Assembly: GCA_964247055.1 (NCBI GenBank)
Contig: OZ176058.1
Location: forward strand, 3,906,001-3,970,000
Reading direction: 5' to 3'
Length of the DNA stretch: 64,000 nucleotides
Source: Paragordius varius
Lineage: Eukaryota; Nematomorpha
The notes under the pieces are model-generated. The model saw only the letters and a program-made list of their open reading frames with translations, had not been told where the DNA came from and did not search any database. This document shows positions 26,123 through 39,750 of this stretch, piece by piece. The translations under genes and the position numbers were made by a program. Numbering within the stretch: the stretch's first letter is position 1; the number at the start of each line of letters is the position of its first letter.

Positions 26123-29100
26123 CCAACAATCAAACATATATTTTCAACAATCGAATATTTTTTCCAACAATCAAAATATGTTGCCCAATAGCTTTTTATT
26201 GTTTCCAACAATCAAACATGTATTTTCAACAATCAAATAATTTTTCAAACAATCAAAATATGTTGCCCAATAGCTTTTTAGTGTTTCCAACAATCAAACA
26301 TATATTTTCAACAATCAAATAATTTTTCCAACAATCAAAATATGTTGCCCAATAGCATTTAGTATTTCCAACAATCAAACATATATTTTCAACAATCAAA
26401 TAATTTTTCCAACAATCAAAATATGTTGTCTTTTAACTTTTTATTGTTTCCAACAATCAAACATATATTTTCAAAAATCAAATAATTTTTCCAACAATCA
26501 AATTATGTTGTCTTTTAACTTTTTAGTGTTTCCAACAATCAAACATATATTTTCAACAATCAAATAATTTTACCAACAATCAAAATATGATGCCCAATAG
26601 CTTTTTAGTGTTTCCAACAATCAAACATATATTTGCACAATCAAATAATTTTTACAACAATCAAAATATGTTTTCTTTTAACTTTTTAGTGTTTCCAACA
26701 ATCAAACATATATTTTTAACAATCGAATATTTTTTCCAACACTCAAAATATGTTGCCCAATAGCTTTTTAGTGTTTCCAACAATCAAACATATATTTGCA
26801 CAATCAAATAATTTTTACAACAATCAAAATATGTTGCCCAATAGCTTTTTAGTGTTTCCAACAATCAAACATATATTTTCAACAATCAAATAATTTTTCA
26901 AACAATCAAAATATGTTGCCCAATACCTTTTTAGTGTTTCCAACAATCAAACATATATTTTCAACAATCAAATAATTTTTCCAACAATCAAAATATGTTG
27001 CCCAATAGCATTTAGTATTTCCCTCAATCAAACATATATTTTCAACAATCAAATAATTTTTCCAACAATCAAAATATGTTTTCTTTTAACTTTTTAGTGT
27101 TTCCAACAATCAAACATATATTTTCAACAATCAAATAATTTTTCCAACAATTATAAAATGTTGGCTCATAGCTTTTTATTGTTTCCAACAATCAAATTAT
27201 ATTATCTTTTAACTTTTTATTGTTTCCAACAATCAAACATATATAAACAATCAAAAAATCTTTCCACCAACCAAATTATGTTGTCTTTTAACTTTTTAGT
27301 GTTTCCAACAATCAAACTTATATTTTCAACAATAAAATATTTTTTTCAATCAAAATATGTTTTCTTTTAACTTTTTAGTGTTTCCAACAATCAAACATAT
27401 ATTTTCAACAATCAAATAATTTTAACAATCAAAATATGTTCCCCAATAGCTTTATAGTGGTCCCAACAATCAAACATATATTTTCAACAATCAAATAATA
27501 ATTCCAACAATCAAAATATGTTTTCTTTTAAAATTTTAGTGTTTCCAACAATCAAACATATATTTTCAACAATCAAATAATTTTTCCAACAATCATAATA
27601 TGTTGCCCCATAGCTTTTATTGTTTCCAACAATCAAATTATATTATCTTTTAACTTTTTATTGTTTCCAACAATAAAACATATATTTTCAACAATCAAAT
27701 AATTTTTCCAACAATGAAATTATGTTTTCTTTTAACTTTTTATTGTCAACAATCAAACATATATTTTCAACAATCAAATATATCTCCAAAAATCAAAATA
27801 TATTGCCAGCTTCTTATTCCCAACAATCAAACATATATTTTCAACAATCAAATAATTTTTCCAACAATCAAATTATGTTTTATTTTAACTTTTTAGTGTT
27901 TCCAACAATCAAACATATTTTTTCAACAATTAAATAATTTTTTCAACATTAATATGTTGCCCAATAGCTTTTTAGTGTTTCCAACAATCTAACATATATT
28001 TTCAACAATCAAATAATTTTTCCAAAAATAAAATTATGTTTCGTTTTTTAGTGTTTCCAACAATCAAACATATATTTTCAACAATCGAATATTTTTTCCA
28101 ACAATCAAAATATGTTGCCCAATAGCTTTTTATTGTTTCCAACAATCAAACATGTATTTTCAACAATCAAATAATTTTTCAAACAATCAAAATATGTTGC
28201 CCAATAGCTTTTTAGTGTTTCCAACAATCAAACATATATTTTCAACAATCAAATAATTTTTCCAACAATCAAAATATGTTGCCCAATAGCATTTAGTATT
28301 TCCAACAATCAAACATATATTTTCAACAATCAAATAATTTTTCCAACAATCAAAATATGTTGTCTTTTAACTTTTTATTGTTTCCAACAATCAAACATAT
28401 ATTTTCAAAAATCAAATAATTTTTCCAACAATCAAATTATGTTGTCTTTTAACTTTTTAGTGTTTCCAACAATCAAACATATATTTTCAACAATCAAATA
28501 ATTTTACCAACAATCAAAATATGATGCCCAATAGCTTTTTAGTGTTTCCAACAATCAAACATATATTTGCACAATCAAATAATTTTTACAACAATCAAAA
28601 TATGTTTTCTTTTAACTTTTTAGTGTTTCCAACAATCAAACATATATTTTTAACAATCGAATATTTTTTCCAACAATCAAAATATGTTGCCCAATAGCTT
28701 TTTAGTGTTTCCAACAATCAAACATATATTTGCACAATCAAATAATTTTTACAACAATCAAAATATGTTGCCCAATAGCTTTTTAGTGTCTCCAACAATC
28801 AAACATATATTTTCAACAATCAAATAATTTTTCAAACAATCAAAATATGTTGCCCAATACCTTTTTAGTGTTTCCAACAATCAAACATATATTTTCAACA
28901 ATCAAATAATTTTTCCAACAATCAAAATATATTGCCCAATAGCATTTAGTATTTCCCTCAATCAAACATATATTTTCAACAATCAAATAATTTTTCCAAC
29001 AATCAAAATATGTTTTCTTTTAACTTTTTAGTGTTTCCAACAATCAAACATATATTTTCAACAATCAAATAATTTTTCCAACAATTATAAAATGTTGGCT

Positions 29101-30020
29101 CATAGCTTTTTATTGTTTCCAACAATCAAATTATATTATCTTTTAACTTTTTATTGTTTCCAACAATCAAACATATATAAACAATCAAAAAATCTTTCCA
29201 CCAACCAAATTATGTTGTCTTTTAACTTTTTAGTGTTTCCAACAATCAAACTTATATTTTCAACAATAAAATATTTTTTTCAATCAAAATATGTTTTCTT
29301 TTAACTTTTTAGTGTTTCCAACAATCAAACATATATTTTCAACAATCAAATAATTTTAACAATCAAAATATGTTCCCCAATAGCTTTATAGTGGTCCCAA
29401 CAATCAAACATATATTTTCAACAATCAAATAATAATTCCAACAATCAAAATATGTTTTCTTTTAAAATTTTAGTGTTTCCAACAATCAAACATATATTTT
29501 CAACAATCAAATAATTTTTCCAACAATCATAATATGTTGCCCCATAGCTTTTATTGTTTCCAACAATCAAATTATATTATCTTTTAACTTTTTATTGTTT
29601 CCAACAATAAAACATATATTTTCAACAATCAAATAATTTTTCCAACAATGAAATTATGTTTTCTTTTAACTTTTTATTGTCAACAATCAAACATATATTT
29701 TCAACAATCAAATATATTTCCAAAAATCAAAATATATTGCCAGCTTCTTATTCCCAACAATCAAACATATATTTTCAACAATCAAATAATTTTTCCAACA
29801 ATCAAATTATGTTTTATTTTAACTTTTTAGTGTTTCCAACAATCAAACATATTTTTTCAACAATCAAATAATTTTTTCAACATTAATATGTTGCCCAATA
29901 GCTTTTTAGTGTTTCCAACAATCTAACATATATTTTCAACAATCAAATAATTTTTCCAAAAATAAAATTATGTTTCGTTTTTTAGTGTTTCCAACAATCA
30001 AACATATATTTTCAACAATC
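26123..30020. repeat. 1,934-bp tandem duplication
   Basis: 26123-28086 repeats as 28057-30020 at a constant offset of 1,934 bp. The private variant CATGTATTTTC is at 26217 and 28151, and the truncated TTGCCAGCTTCTTATTCCC monomer is at 27804 and 29738. A few differences separate the copies: ACACTC versus ACAATC near 26740/28674, GTTTCC versus GTCTCC near 28788, and ATCTCC versus ATTTCC near 27783/29717. The copies are therefore young but not identical, which argues against simple assembly duplication here. Confidence 0.92.
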
Positions 30021-33000
30021 AAATAATTTTTGCAACAATCAAAATATATTTTCTTTTAACTTTTAGTGTTTCCATTAATCAAACATATATTTTCAACAAT
30101 CAAATAATTTTTGAAACAATCAAAATATGTTGCCCAATAGCTTTTTAGTATTCCCAACAATCAAACATATATTTTCAACAATCACATAATATTTAGAACA
30201 ATCAAAATATGTTTTCTTTTAACTTTTAGTGTTTCCAACAATCAAACATATAGTTTCAACAATCAAATAATTTTTCCAACAATCAAAATATGTTGCCCAA
30301 TAGCTTTTTAGTATTCCCAACAAACAAACATATATTTTCAACAATCAAATAATTTTTCCAACAATCAAAATATGTTTTCTTTTAACTTTTAGTGTTTCCA
30401 ACAATTAAACATATATTCTCAACAATCAAATAATTTTTCCAACAATCAAAATTGTTGTCTTTTAACTTTTTAGTGTTTCCAACAATCAAACATATTTTTT
30501 CAACAATCAAATAATTTTTTCAACAATCAAAATATGTCGCCCAATCGCTTTTTAGTGTTTCCATCAATCTAACATATATTTTCAACAATCAAATAATTTT
30601 CTAATTATGTTTTCTTTTTTTAGTGTTTCCAACAATCAAACAAATATTTTAAACAATCAAATAATTTTTCCAACAATCATAATATGTTTTCTTTTAACTT
30701 TTAGTGTTTCCAACAATCAGACATATATTTTCAACAATCTAATAATTTTTCCAACAATCAAAATTTGTTGTCTTTTAACTTTTTATTGTTTCCAACAATC
30801 AAACATATATTTTCAAAAATCAAATAATTTTTCCAACAATCAAATTATGTTGTCTTTTAACTTTTTAGTGTTTCCAACAATCAAATATATTTTCAACAAT
30901 CAAATAATTTTACCAACAATCAAAATATGATGCCCAATAGCTTTTTAGTGTTTCCAACAATCAAACATATATTTGCACAATCAAATAATTTTTACAACAA
31001 TCAAAATATGTTTTCTTTTAACTTTTTAGTGTTTCCAACAATCAAACATATATTTTCAACAATCGAATATTTTTTCCAACAATCAAAATATGTTGCCCAA
31101 TAACTTTTTATTGTTTGCAACAATCAAACATATATTTTCAACAATCAAATAATTTTTCAAACAATCAAAATATGTTGCCCAATAGCTTTTTAGTGTTTCC
31201 AACAATCAAACATATATTTTCAACAATCAAATAATTTTTCCAACAATCAAAATATGTTGCCCAATAGCATTTAGTATTTCCAACAATCAAACATATATTT
31301 TCAACAATCAAATAATTTTTCCAACAATCAAAATATGTTGTCTTTTAACTTTTTATTGTTTCCAACAATCAAACATATATTTTCAAAAATCAAATAATTT
31401 TTCCAACAATCAAATTATGTTGTCTTTTAACTTTTTAGTGTTTCCAACAATCAAACATATATTTTCAACAATCAAAAAATTTTTCCACCAACCAAATTAT
31501 GTTGTCTTTTAACTTTTTAGTGTTTCCAACAATCAAACTTATATTTTCAACAATAAAATATTTTTTTCAACAATCAAAATATGTTTTCTTTTAACTGTTT
31601 AGTGTTTCCAACAATCAAACATATATTTTCAACAATCAAATAATTTTAACAATCAAAATATGTTCCCCAATAGCTTTATAATGGTCCCAACAATCAAACA
31701 CATATTTTCAACAATCAAATAATTTTTGCAACAATAAAAATATGTTGCCCAATAGCTTTTTAGTATTCCCAACAATCAAACATATATTTTCAACAATCAA
31801 ATAATTTTTCCAACAATCAAAATATGTGCTTTTAACTTTTTATTGTTTCCAACAATCAAACATATATATTTTCAACAATCAAATAATTTTTCCAACAATC
31901 ATAATATGTTGCCCCATAGCTTTTATTGTTTCCAACAATCAAATAATATTATCTTTTAACTTTTTATTGTTTCCAACAATAAAACATATATTTTCAACAA
32001 TCAAATAATTTTTCCAACAATGAAATTATGTTTTCTTTTAACTTTTTATTGTCAACAATCAAACATATATTTTCAACAATCAAATAATATTTCCAAAAAT
32101 CAAAATATGTTGCCCAATAGCTTCTTATTCCCAACAATCAAACATATATTTTCAACAATCAAATAATTTTTCCAACAATCAAATTATGTTTTATTTTAAC
32201 TTTTTAGTGTTTCCAACAATCAAACATATTTTTTCAACAATCAAATAATTTTTTCAACATTAATATGTTGCCCAATAGCTTTTTAGTGTTTCCAACAATC
32301 TAACATATATTTTCAACAATCAAATAATTTTTCCAAAAATAAAATTATGTTTCGTTTTTTAGTGTTTCCACCAATCAAACATATATTTTCAACAATCAAA
32401 TAATTTTTGAAACAATCAAAATATGTTGCCCAATAGCTTTTTAGTATTCCCAACAATCAAACATATATTTTCAACAATCAAATAATATTTAGAACAATCA
32501 AAATATGTTTTCTTTTAACTTTTAGTGTTTCCAACAATCAAACATATAGTTTCAACAATCAAATAATTTTTCCAACAATCATAATATGTTGCCCAATAGC
32601 TTTTTAGTATTCCCAACAATCAAAAACATATTTTCAACAATCAAATAATTTTTCCAACAATCATAATATGTTTTCTTTTAACTTTTAGTGTTTCCAACAA
32701 TCAGACATATATTTTCAACAATCTAATAATTTTTCCAACAATCAAAATTTGTTGTCTTTTAACTTTTTATTGTTTCCAACAATCAAACATATATTTTCAA
32801 AAATCAAATAATTTTTCCAACAATCAAATTATGTTGTCTTTTAACTTTTTAGTGTTTCCAACAATCAAATATATTTTCAACAATCAAATAATTTTACCAA
32901 CAATCAAAATATGATGCCCAATAGCTTTTTAGTGTTTCCAACAATCAAACATATATTTGCACAATCAAATAATTTTTACAACAATCAAAATATGTTTTCT

Positions 33001-36000
33001 TTTAACTTTTTAGTGTTTCCAACAATCAAACATATATTTTCAACAATCGAATATTTTTTCCAACAATCAAAATATGTTGCCCAATAGCTTTTTATTGTTT
33101 GCAACAATCAAACATATATTTTCAACAATCAAATAATTTTTCAAACAATCAAAATATGTTGCCCAATAGCTTTTTAGTGTTTCCAACAATCAAACATATT
33201 TTCAACAATCAAATAATTTTTCCAACAATCAAAATATGTTGCCCAATAGCATTTAGTATTTCCAACAATCAAACATATATTTTCAACAATCAAATAATTT
33301 TTCCAACAATCAAAATATGTTGTCTTTTAACTTTTTTTTGTTTCCAACAATCAAACATATATTTTCAAAAATCAAATAATTTTTCCAACAATCAAATTAT
33401 GTTGTCTTTTAACTTTTTAGTGTTTCCAACAATCAAACATATATTTTCAACAATCAAATTTTTCCACCAACCAAATTATGTTGTCTTTTAACTTTTTAGT
33501 GTTTCCAACAATCAAACTTATATTTTCAACAATAAAATATTTTTTTCAACAATCAAAATATGTTTTCTTTTAACTGTTTAGTGTTTCCAACAATCAAACA
33601 TATATTTTCAACAATCAAATAATTTTAACAATCAAAATATGTTCCCCAATAGCTTTATAGTGGTCCCAACAATCAAACACATATTTTCAACAATCAAATA
33701 ATTTTTGCAACAATAAAAATATGTTGCCCAATAGCTTTTTAGTATTCCCAACAATCAAACATATATTTTCAACAATCAAATAATTTTTCCAACAATCAAA
33801 ATATGTGCTTTTAACTTTTTATTGTTTCCAACAATCAAACATATATTTTCAACAATCAAATAATTTTTCCAACAATCATAATATGTTGCCCCATAGCTTT
33901 TATTGTTTCCAACAATCAAATTATATTATCTTTTAACTTTTTATTGTTTCCAACAATAAAACATATATTTTCAACAATCAAATAATTTTTCCAACAATGA
34001 AATTATGTTTTCTTTTAACTTTTTATTGTCAACAATCAAACATATATTTTCAACAATCAAATAATATTTCCAAAAATCAAAATATGTTGCCCAATAGCTT
34101 CTTATTCCCAACAATCAAACATATATTTTCAACAATCAAATAATTTTTCCAACAATCAAATTATGTTTTATTTTAACTTTTTAGTGTTTCCAACAATCAA
34201 ACATATTTTTTCAACAATCAAAAAATTTTTTCAACATTAATATGTTGCCCAATAGCTTTTTAGTGTTTCCAACAATCTAACATATATTTTCAACAATCAA
34301 ATAATTTTTCCAAAAATAAAATTATGTTTCGTTTTTTAGTGTTTCCAACAATCAAACATATATTTTCAACAATCAAATAATTTTTGCAACAATCAAAATA
34401 TATTTTCTTTTAACTTTTAGTGTTTCCATTAATCAAACATATATTTTCAACAATCAAATAATTTTTGAAACAATCAAAATATGTTGCCCAATAGCTTTTT
34501 AGTATTCCCAACAATCAAACATATATTTTCAACAATCAAATAATATTTAGAACAATCAAAATATGTTTTCTTTTAACTTTTAGTGTTTCCAACAATCAAA
34601 CATATAGTTTCAACAATCAAATAATTTTTCCAACAATCAAAATATGTTGCCCAATAGCTTTTTAGTATTCCCAACAAACAAACATATATTTTCAACAATC
34701 AAATAATTTTTCCAACAATCAAAATATGTTTTCTTTTAACTTTTAGTGTTTCCAACAATTAAACATATATTCTCAACAATCAAATAATTTTTCCAACAAT
34801 CAAAATATGTTGTCTTTTAACTTTTTAGTGTTTCCAACAATCAAACATATTTTTTCAACAATCAAATAATTTTTTCAACAATCAAAATATGTCGCCCAAT
34901 AGCTTTTTAGTGTTTCCATCAATCTAACATATATTTTCAACAATCAAATAATTTTCTAATTATGTTTTCTTTTTTTAGTGTTTCCAACAATCAAACAAAT
35001 ATTTTAAACAATCAAATAATTTTTCCAACAATCATAATATGTTTTCTTTTAACTTTTAGTGTTTCCAACAATCAGACATATATTTTCAACAATCTAATAA
35101 TTTTTCCAACAATCAAAATTTGTTGTCTTTTAACTTTTTATTGTTTCCAACAATCAAACATATATTTTCAAAAATCAAATAATTTTTCCAACAATCAAAT
35201 TATGTTGTCTTTTAACTTTTTAGTGTTTCCAACAATCAAATATATTTTCAACAATCAAATAATTTTACCAACAATCAAAATATGATGCCCAATAGCTTTT
35301 TAGTGTTTCCAACAATCAAACATATATTTGCACAATCAAATAATTTTTACAACAATCAAAATATGTTTTCTTTTAACTTTTTAGTGTTTCCAACAATCAA
35401 ACATATATTTTCAACAATCGAATATTTTTTCCAACAATCAAAATATGTTGCCCAATAACTTTTTATTGTTTGCAACAATCAAACATATATTTTCAACAAT
35501 CAAATAATTTTTCAAACAATCAAAATATGTTGCCCAATAGCTTTTTAGTGTTTCCAACAATCAAACATATATTTTCAACAATCAAATAATTTTTCCAACA
35601 ATCAAAATATGTTGCCCAATAGCATTTAGTATTTCCAACAATCAAACATATATTTTCAACAATCAAATAATTTTTCCAACAATCAAAATATGTTGTCTTT
35701 TAACTTTTTATTGTTTCCAACAATCAAACATATATTTTCAAAAATCAAATAATTTTTCCAACAATCAAATTATGTTGTCTTTTAACTTTTTAGTGTTTCC
35801 AACAATCAAACATATATTTTCAACAATCAAAAAATTTTTCCACCAACCAAATTATGTTGTCTTTTAACTTTTTAGTGTTTCCAACAATCAAACTTATATT
35901 TTCAACAATAAAATATTTTTTTCAACAATCAAAATATGTTTTCTTTTAACTGTTTAGTGTTTCCAACAATCAAACATATATTTTCAACAATCAAATAATT

Positions 36001-39000
36001 TTAACAATCAAAATATGTTCCCCAATAGCTTTATAGTGGTCCCAACAATCAAACACATATTTTCAACAATCAAATAATTTTTGCAACAATAAAAATATGT
36101 TGCCCAATAGCTTTTTAGTATTCCCAACAATCAAACATATATTTTCAACAATCAAAAAATTTTTCCAACAATCAAAATATGTGCTTTTAACTTTTTATTG
36201 TTTCCAACAATCAAACATATATTTTCAACAATCAAATGATTTTTCCAACAATCATAATATGTTGCCCCATAGCTTTTATTGTTTCCAACAATCAAATAAT
36301 ATTATCTTTTAACTTTTTATTGTTTCCAACAATAAAACATATATTTTCAACAATCAAATAATTTTTCCAACAATGAAATTATGTTTTCTTTTAACTTTTT
36401 ATTGTCAACAATCAAACATATATTTTCAACAATCAAATAATATTTCCAAAAATCAAAATATGTTGCCCAATAGCTTCTTATTCCCAACAATCAAACATAT
36501 ATTTTCAACAATCAAATAATTTTTCCAACAATCAAATTATGTTTTATTTTAACTTTTTAGTGTTTCCAACAATCAAACATATTTTTTCAACAATCAAATA
36601 ATTTTTTCAACATTAATATGTTGCCCAATAGCTTTTTAGTGTTTCCAACAATCTAACATATATTTTCAACAATCAAATAATTTTTCCAAAAATAAAATTA
36701 TGTTTCGTTTTTTAGTGTTTCCACCAATCAAACATATATTTTCAACAATCAAATAATTTTTGAAACAATCAAAATATGTTGCCCAATAGCTTTTTAGTAT
36801 TCCCAACAATCAAACATATATTTTCAACAATCAAATAATATTTAGAACAATCAAAATATGTTTTCTTTTAACTTTTAGTGTCCAACAATCAAACATATAG
36901 TTTCAACAATCAAATAATTTTTCCAACAATCAAAATATGTTGCCCAATAGCTTTTTAGTATTCCCAACAAACAAACATATATTTTCAACAATCAAATAAT
37001 TTTTCCAACAATCAAAATATGTTTTCTTTTAACTTTTAGTGTTTCCAACAATTAAACATATATTCTCAACAATCAAATAATTTTTCCAACAATCAAAATA
37101 TGTTGTCTTTTAACTTTTTAGTGTTTCCAACAATCAAACAAATATTTTCAACAATCAAATAATTTTTGCAACAATCATAATATGTTGCCCAATAGCTTTT
37201 TAGTATTCCCAACAATCAAAAACATATTTTCAACAATCAAATAATTTTTCCAACAATCATAATATGTTTTCTTTTAACTTTTAGTGTTTCCAACAATCAG
37301 ACATATATTTTCAACAATCTAATAATTTTTCCAACAATCAAAATTTGTTGTCTTTTAACTTTTTATTGTTTCCAACAATCAAACATATATTTTCAAAAAT
37401 CAAATAATTTTTCCAACAATCAAATTATGTTGTCTTTTAACTTTTTAGTGTTTCCAACAATCAAATATATTTTCAACAATCAAATAATTTTACCAACAAT
37501 CAAAATATGATGCCCAATAGCTTTTTAGTGTTTCCAACAATCAAACATATATTTGCACAATCAAATAATTTTTACAACAATCAAAATATGTTTTCTTTTA
37601 ACTTTTTAGTGTTTCCAACAATCAAACATATATTTTCAACAATCGAATATTTTTTCCAACAATCAAAATATGTTGCCCAATAGCTTTTTATTGTTTGCAA
37701 CAATCAAACATATATTTTCAACAATCAAATAATTTTTCAAACAATCAAAATATGTTGCCCAATAGCTTTTTAGTGTTTCCAACAATCAAACATATATTTT
37801 CAACAATCAAATAATTTTTCCAACAATCAAAATATGTTGCCCAATAGCATTTAGTATTTCCAACAATCAAACATATATTTTCAACAATCAAATAATTTTT
37901 CCAACAATCAAAATATGTTGTCTTTTAACTTTTTATTGTTTCCAACAATCAAACATATATTTTCAAAAATCAAATAATTTTTCCAACAATCAAATTATGT
38001 TGTCTTTTAACTTTTTAGTGTTTCCAACAATCAAACATATATTTTCAACAATCAAAAAATTTTTCCACCAACCAAATTATGTTGTCTTTTAACTTTTTAG
38101 TGTTTCCAACAATCAAACTTATATTTTCAACAATAAAATATTTTTTTCAACAATCAAAATATGTTTTCTTTTAACTGTTTAGTGTTTCCAACAATCAAAC
38201 ATATATTTTCAACAATCAAATAATTTTAACAATCAAAATATGTTCCCCAATAGCTTTATAGTGGTCCCAACAATCAAACACATATTTTCAACAATCAAAT
38301 AATTTTTGCAACAATAAAAATATGTTGCCCAATAGCTTTTTAGTATTCCCAACAATCAAACATATATTTTCAACAATCAAATAATTTTTCCAACAATCAA
38401 AATATGTGCTTTTAACTTTTTATTGTTTCCAACAATCAAACATATATTTTCAACAATCAAATAATTTTTCCAACAATCATAATATGTTGCCCCATAGCTT
38501 TTATTGTTTCCAACAATCAAATTATATTATCTTTTAACTTTTAATTGTTTCCAACAATAAAACATATATTTTCAACAATCAAATAATTTTTCCAACAATG
38601 AAATTATGTTTTCTTTTAACTTTTTATTGTCAACAATCAAACATATATTTTCAACAATCAAATAATATTTCCAAAAATCAAAATATGTTGCCCAATAGCT
38701 TCTTATTCCCAACAATCAAACATATATTTTCAACAATCAAATAATTTTTCCAACAATCAAATTATGTTTTATTTTAACTTTTTAGTGTTTCCAACAATCA
38801 AACATATTTTTTCAACAATCAAATAATTTTTTCAACATTAATATGTTGCCCAATAGCTTTTTAGTGTTTCCAACAATCTAACATATATTTTCAACAATCA
38901 AATAATTTTTCCAAAAATAAAATTATGTTTCGTTTTTTAGTGTTTCCACCAATCAAACATATATTTTCAACAATCAAATAATTTTTGAAACAATCAAAGT

Positions 39001-39750
39001 ATGTTGCCCAATAGCTTTTTAGTATTCCCAACAATCAAACATATATTTTCAACAATCAAATAATATTTAGAACAATCAAAATATATTTTCTTTTAACTTT
39101 TAGTGTTTCCAACAATAAAACATATATTTTCAACAATCAAATAATTTTTCCAACAATCAAAATATTTTTGCCCAATAGCTTTTTAGTATTCCCAACAAAC
39201 ACACATATATTTTCAACAATCAAATAATTTTTCCAACAATCAAAATATGTTTTCTTTTAACTTTTAGTGTTTCCAAAAATTAAACATATATTTTCAACAA
39301 TCAAATAATTTTTCCAACAATCAAAATATGTTGTCTTTTAACTTTTTAGTGTTTCCAACAATCAAACATATTTTTTCAACAATCAAATAATTTTTTCAAC
39401 AATCATATGTTGCCCAATAGCTTTTTAGTGTTTCCATCAATCTAACATATATTTTCAACAATCAAATAATTTTCTAATTATGTTTTCTTTTTTTAGTGTT
39501 TCCAACAATCAAACAAATATTTTCAACAATCAAATAATTTTTGCAACAATCATAATATGTTGCCCAATAGCTTTTTAGTATTCCCAACAATCAAAAATAT
39601 ATTTTCAACAATCAAATAATTTTTCCAACAATCATAATATGTTTTCTTTTAACTTTTAGTGTTTCCAACAATCATTCATATATTTTCAACAATCTAATAA
39701 TTTTTCCAACAATCAAAATTTGTTGTCTTTTAACTTTTTATTGTTTCCAA
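29640..39750. repeat. Higher-order repeat domain, 2.0-2.4 kb units
   Basis: The variant CTTCTTATTCCC falls at 29744, 32121, 34098, 36474 and 38699, giving unit lengths of 2377, 1977, 2376 and 2225 bp. The variant CAATCAGACATAT follows it at 30718, 32701, 35072 and 37298, with a changed form at 39672. Alternate units match best: about 29.65-32.5 kb equals about 34.0-36.8 kb at an offset of 4,354, then 4,355 after a 1-bp change near 30450. The basic repeating block is therefore a pair of unequal units, about 4.35 kb. Confidence 0.85.

Noticed and set aside
33099-33491. Longest satellite open frame (130 codons) as a protein
   Set aside because: It is satellite DNA throughout, it differs between paralogous blocks only by indels that change the frame, and it has no domain or start context.
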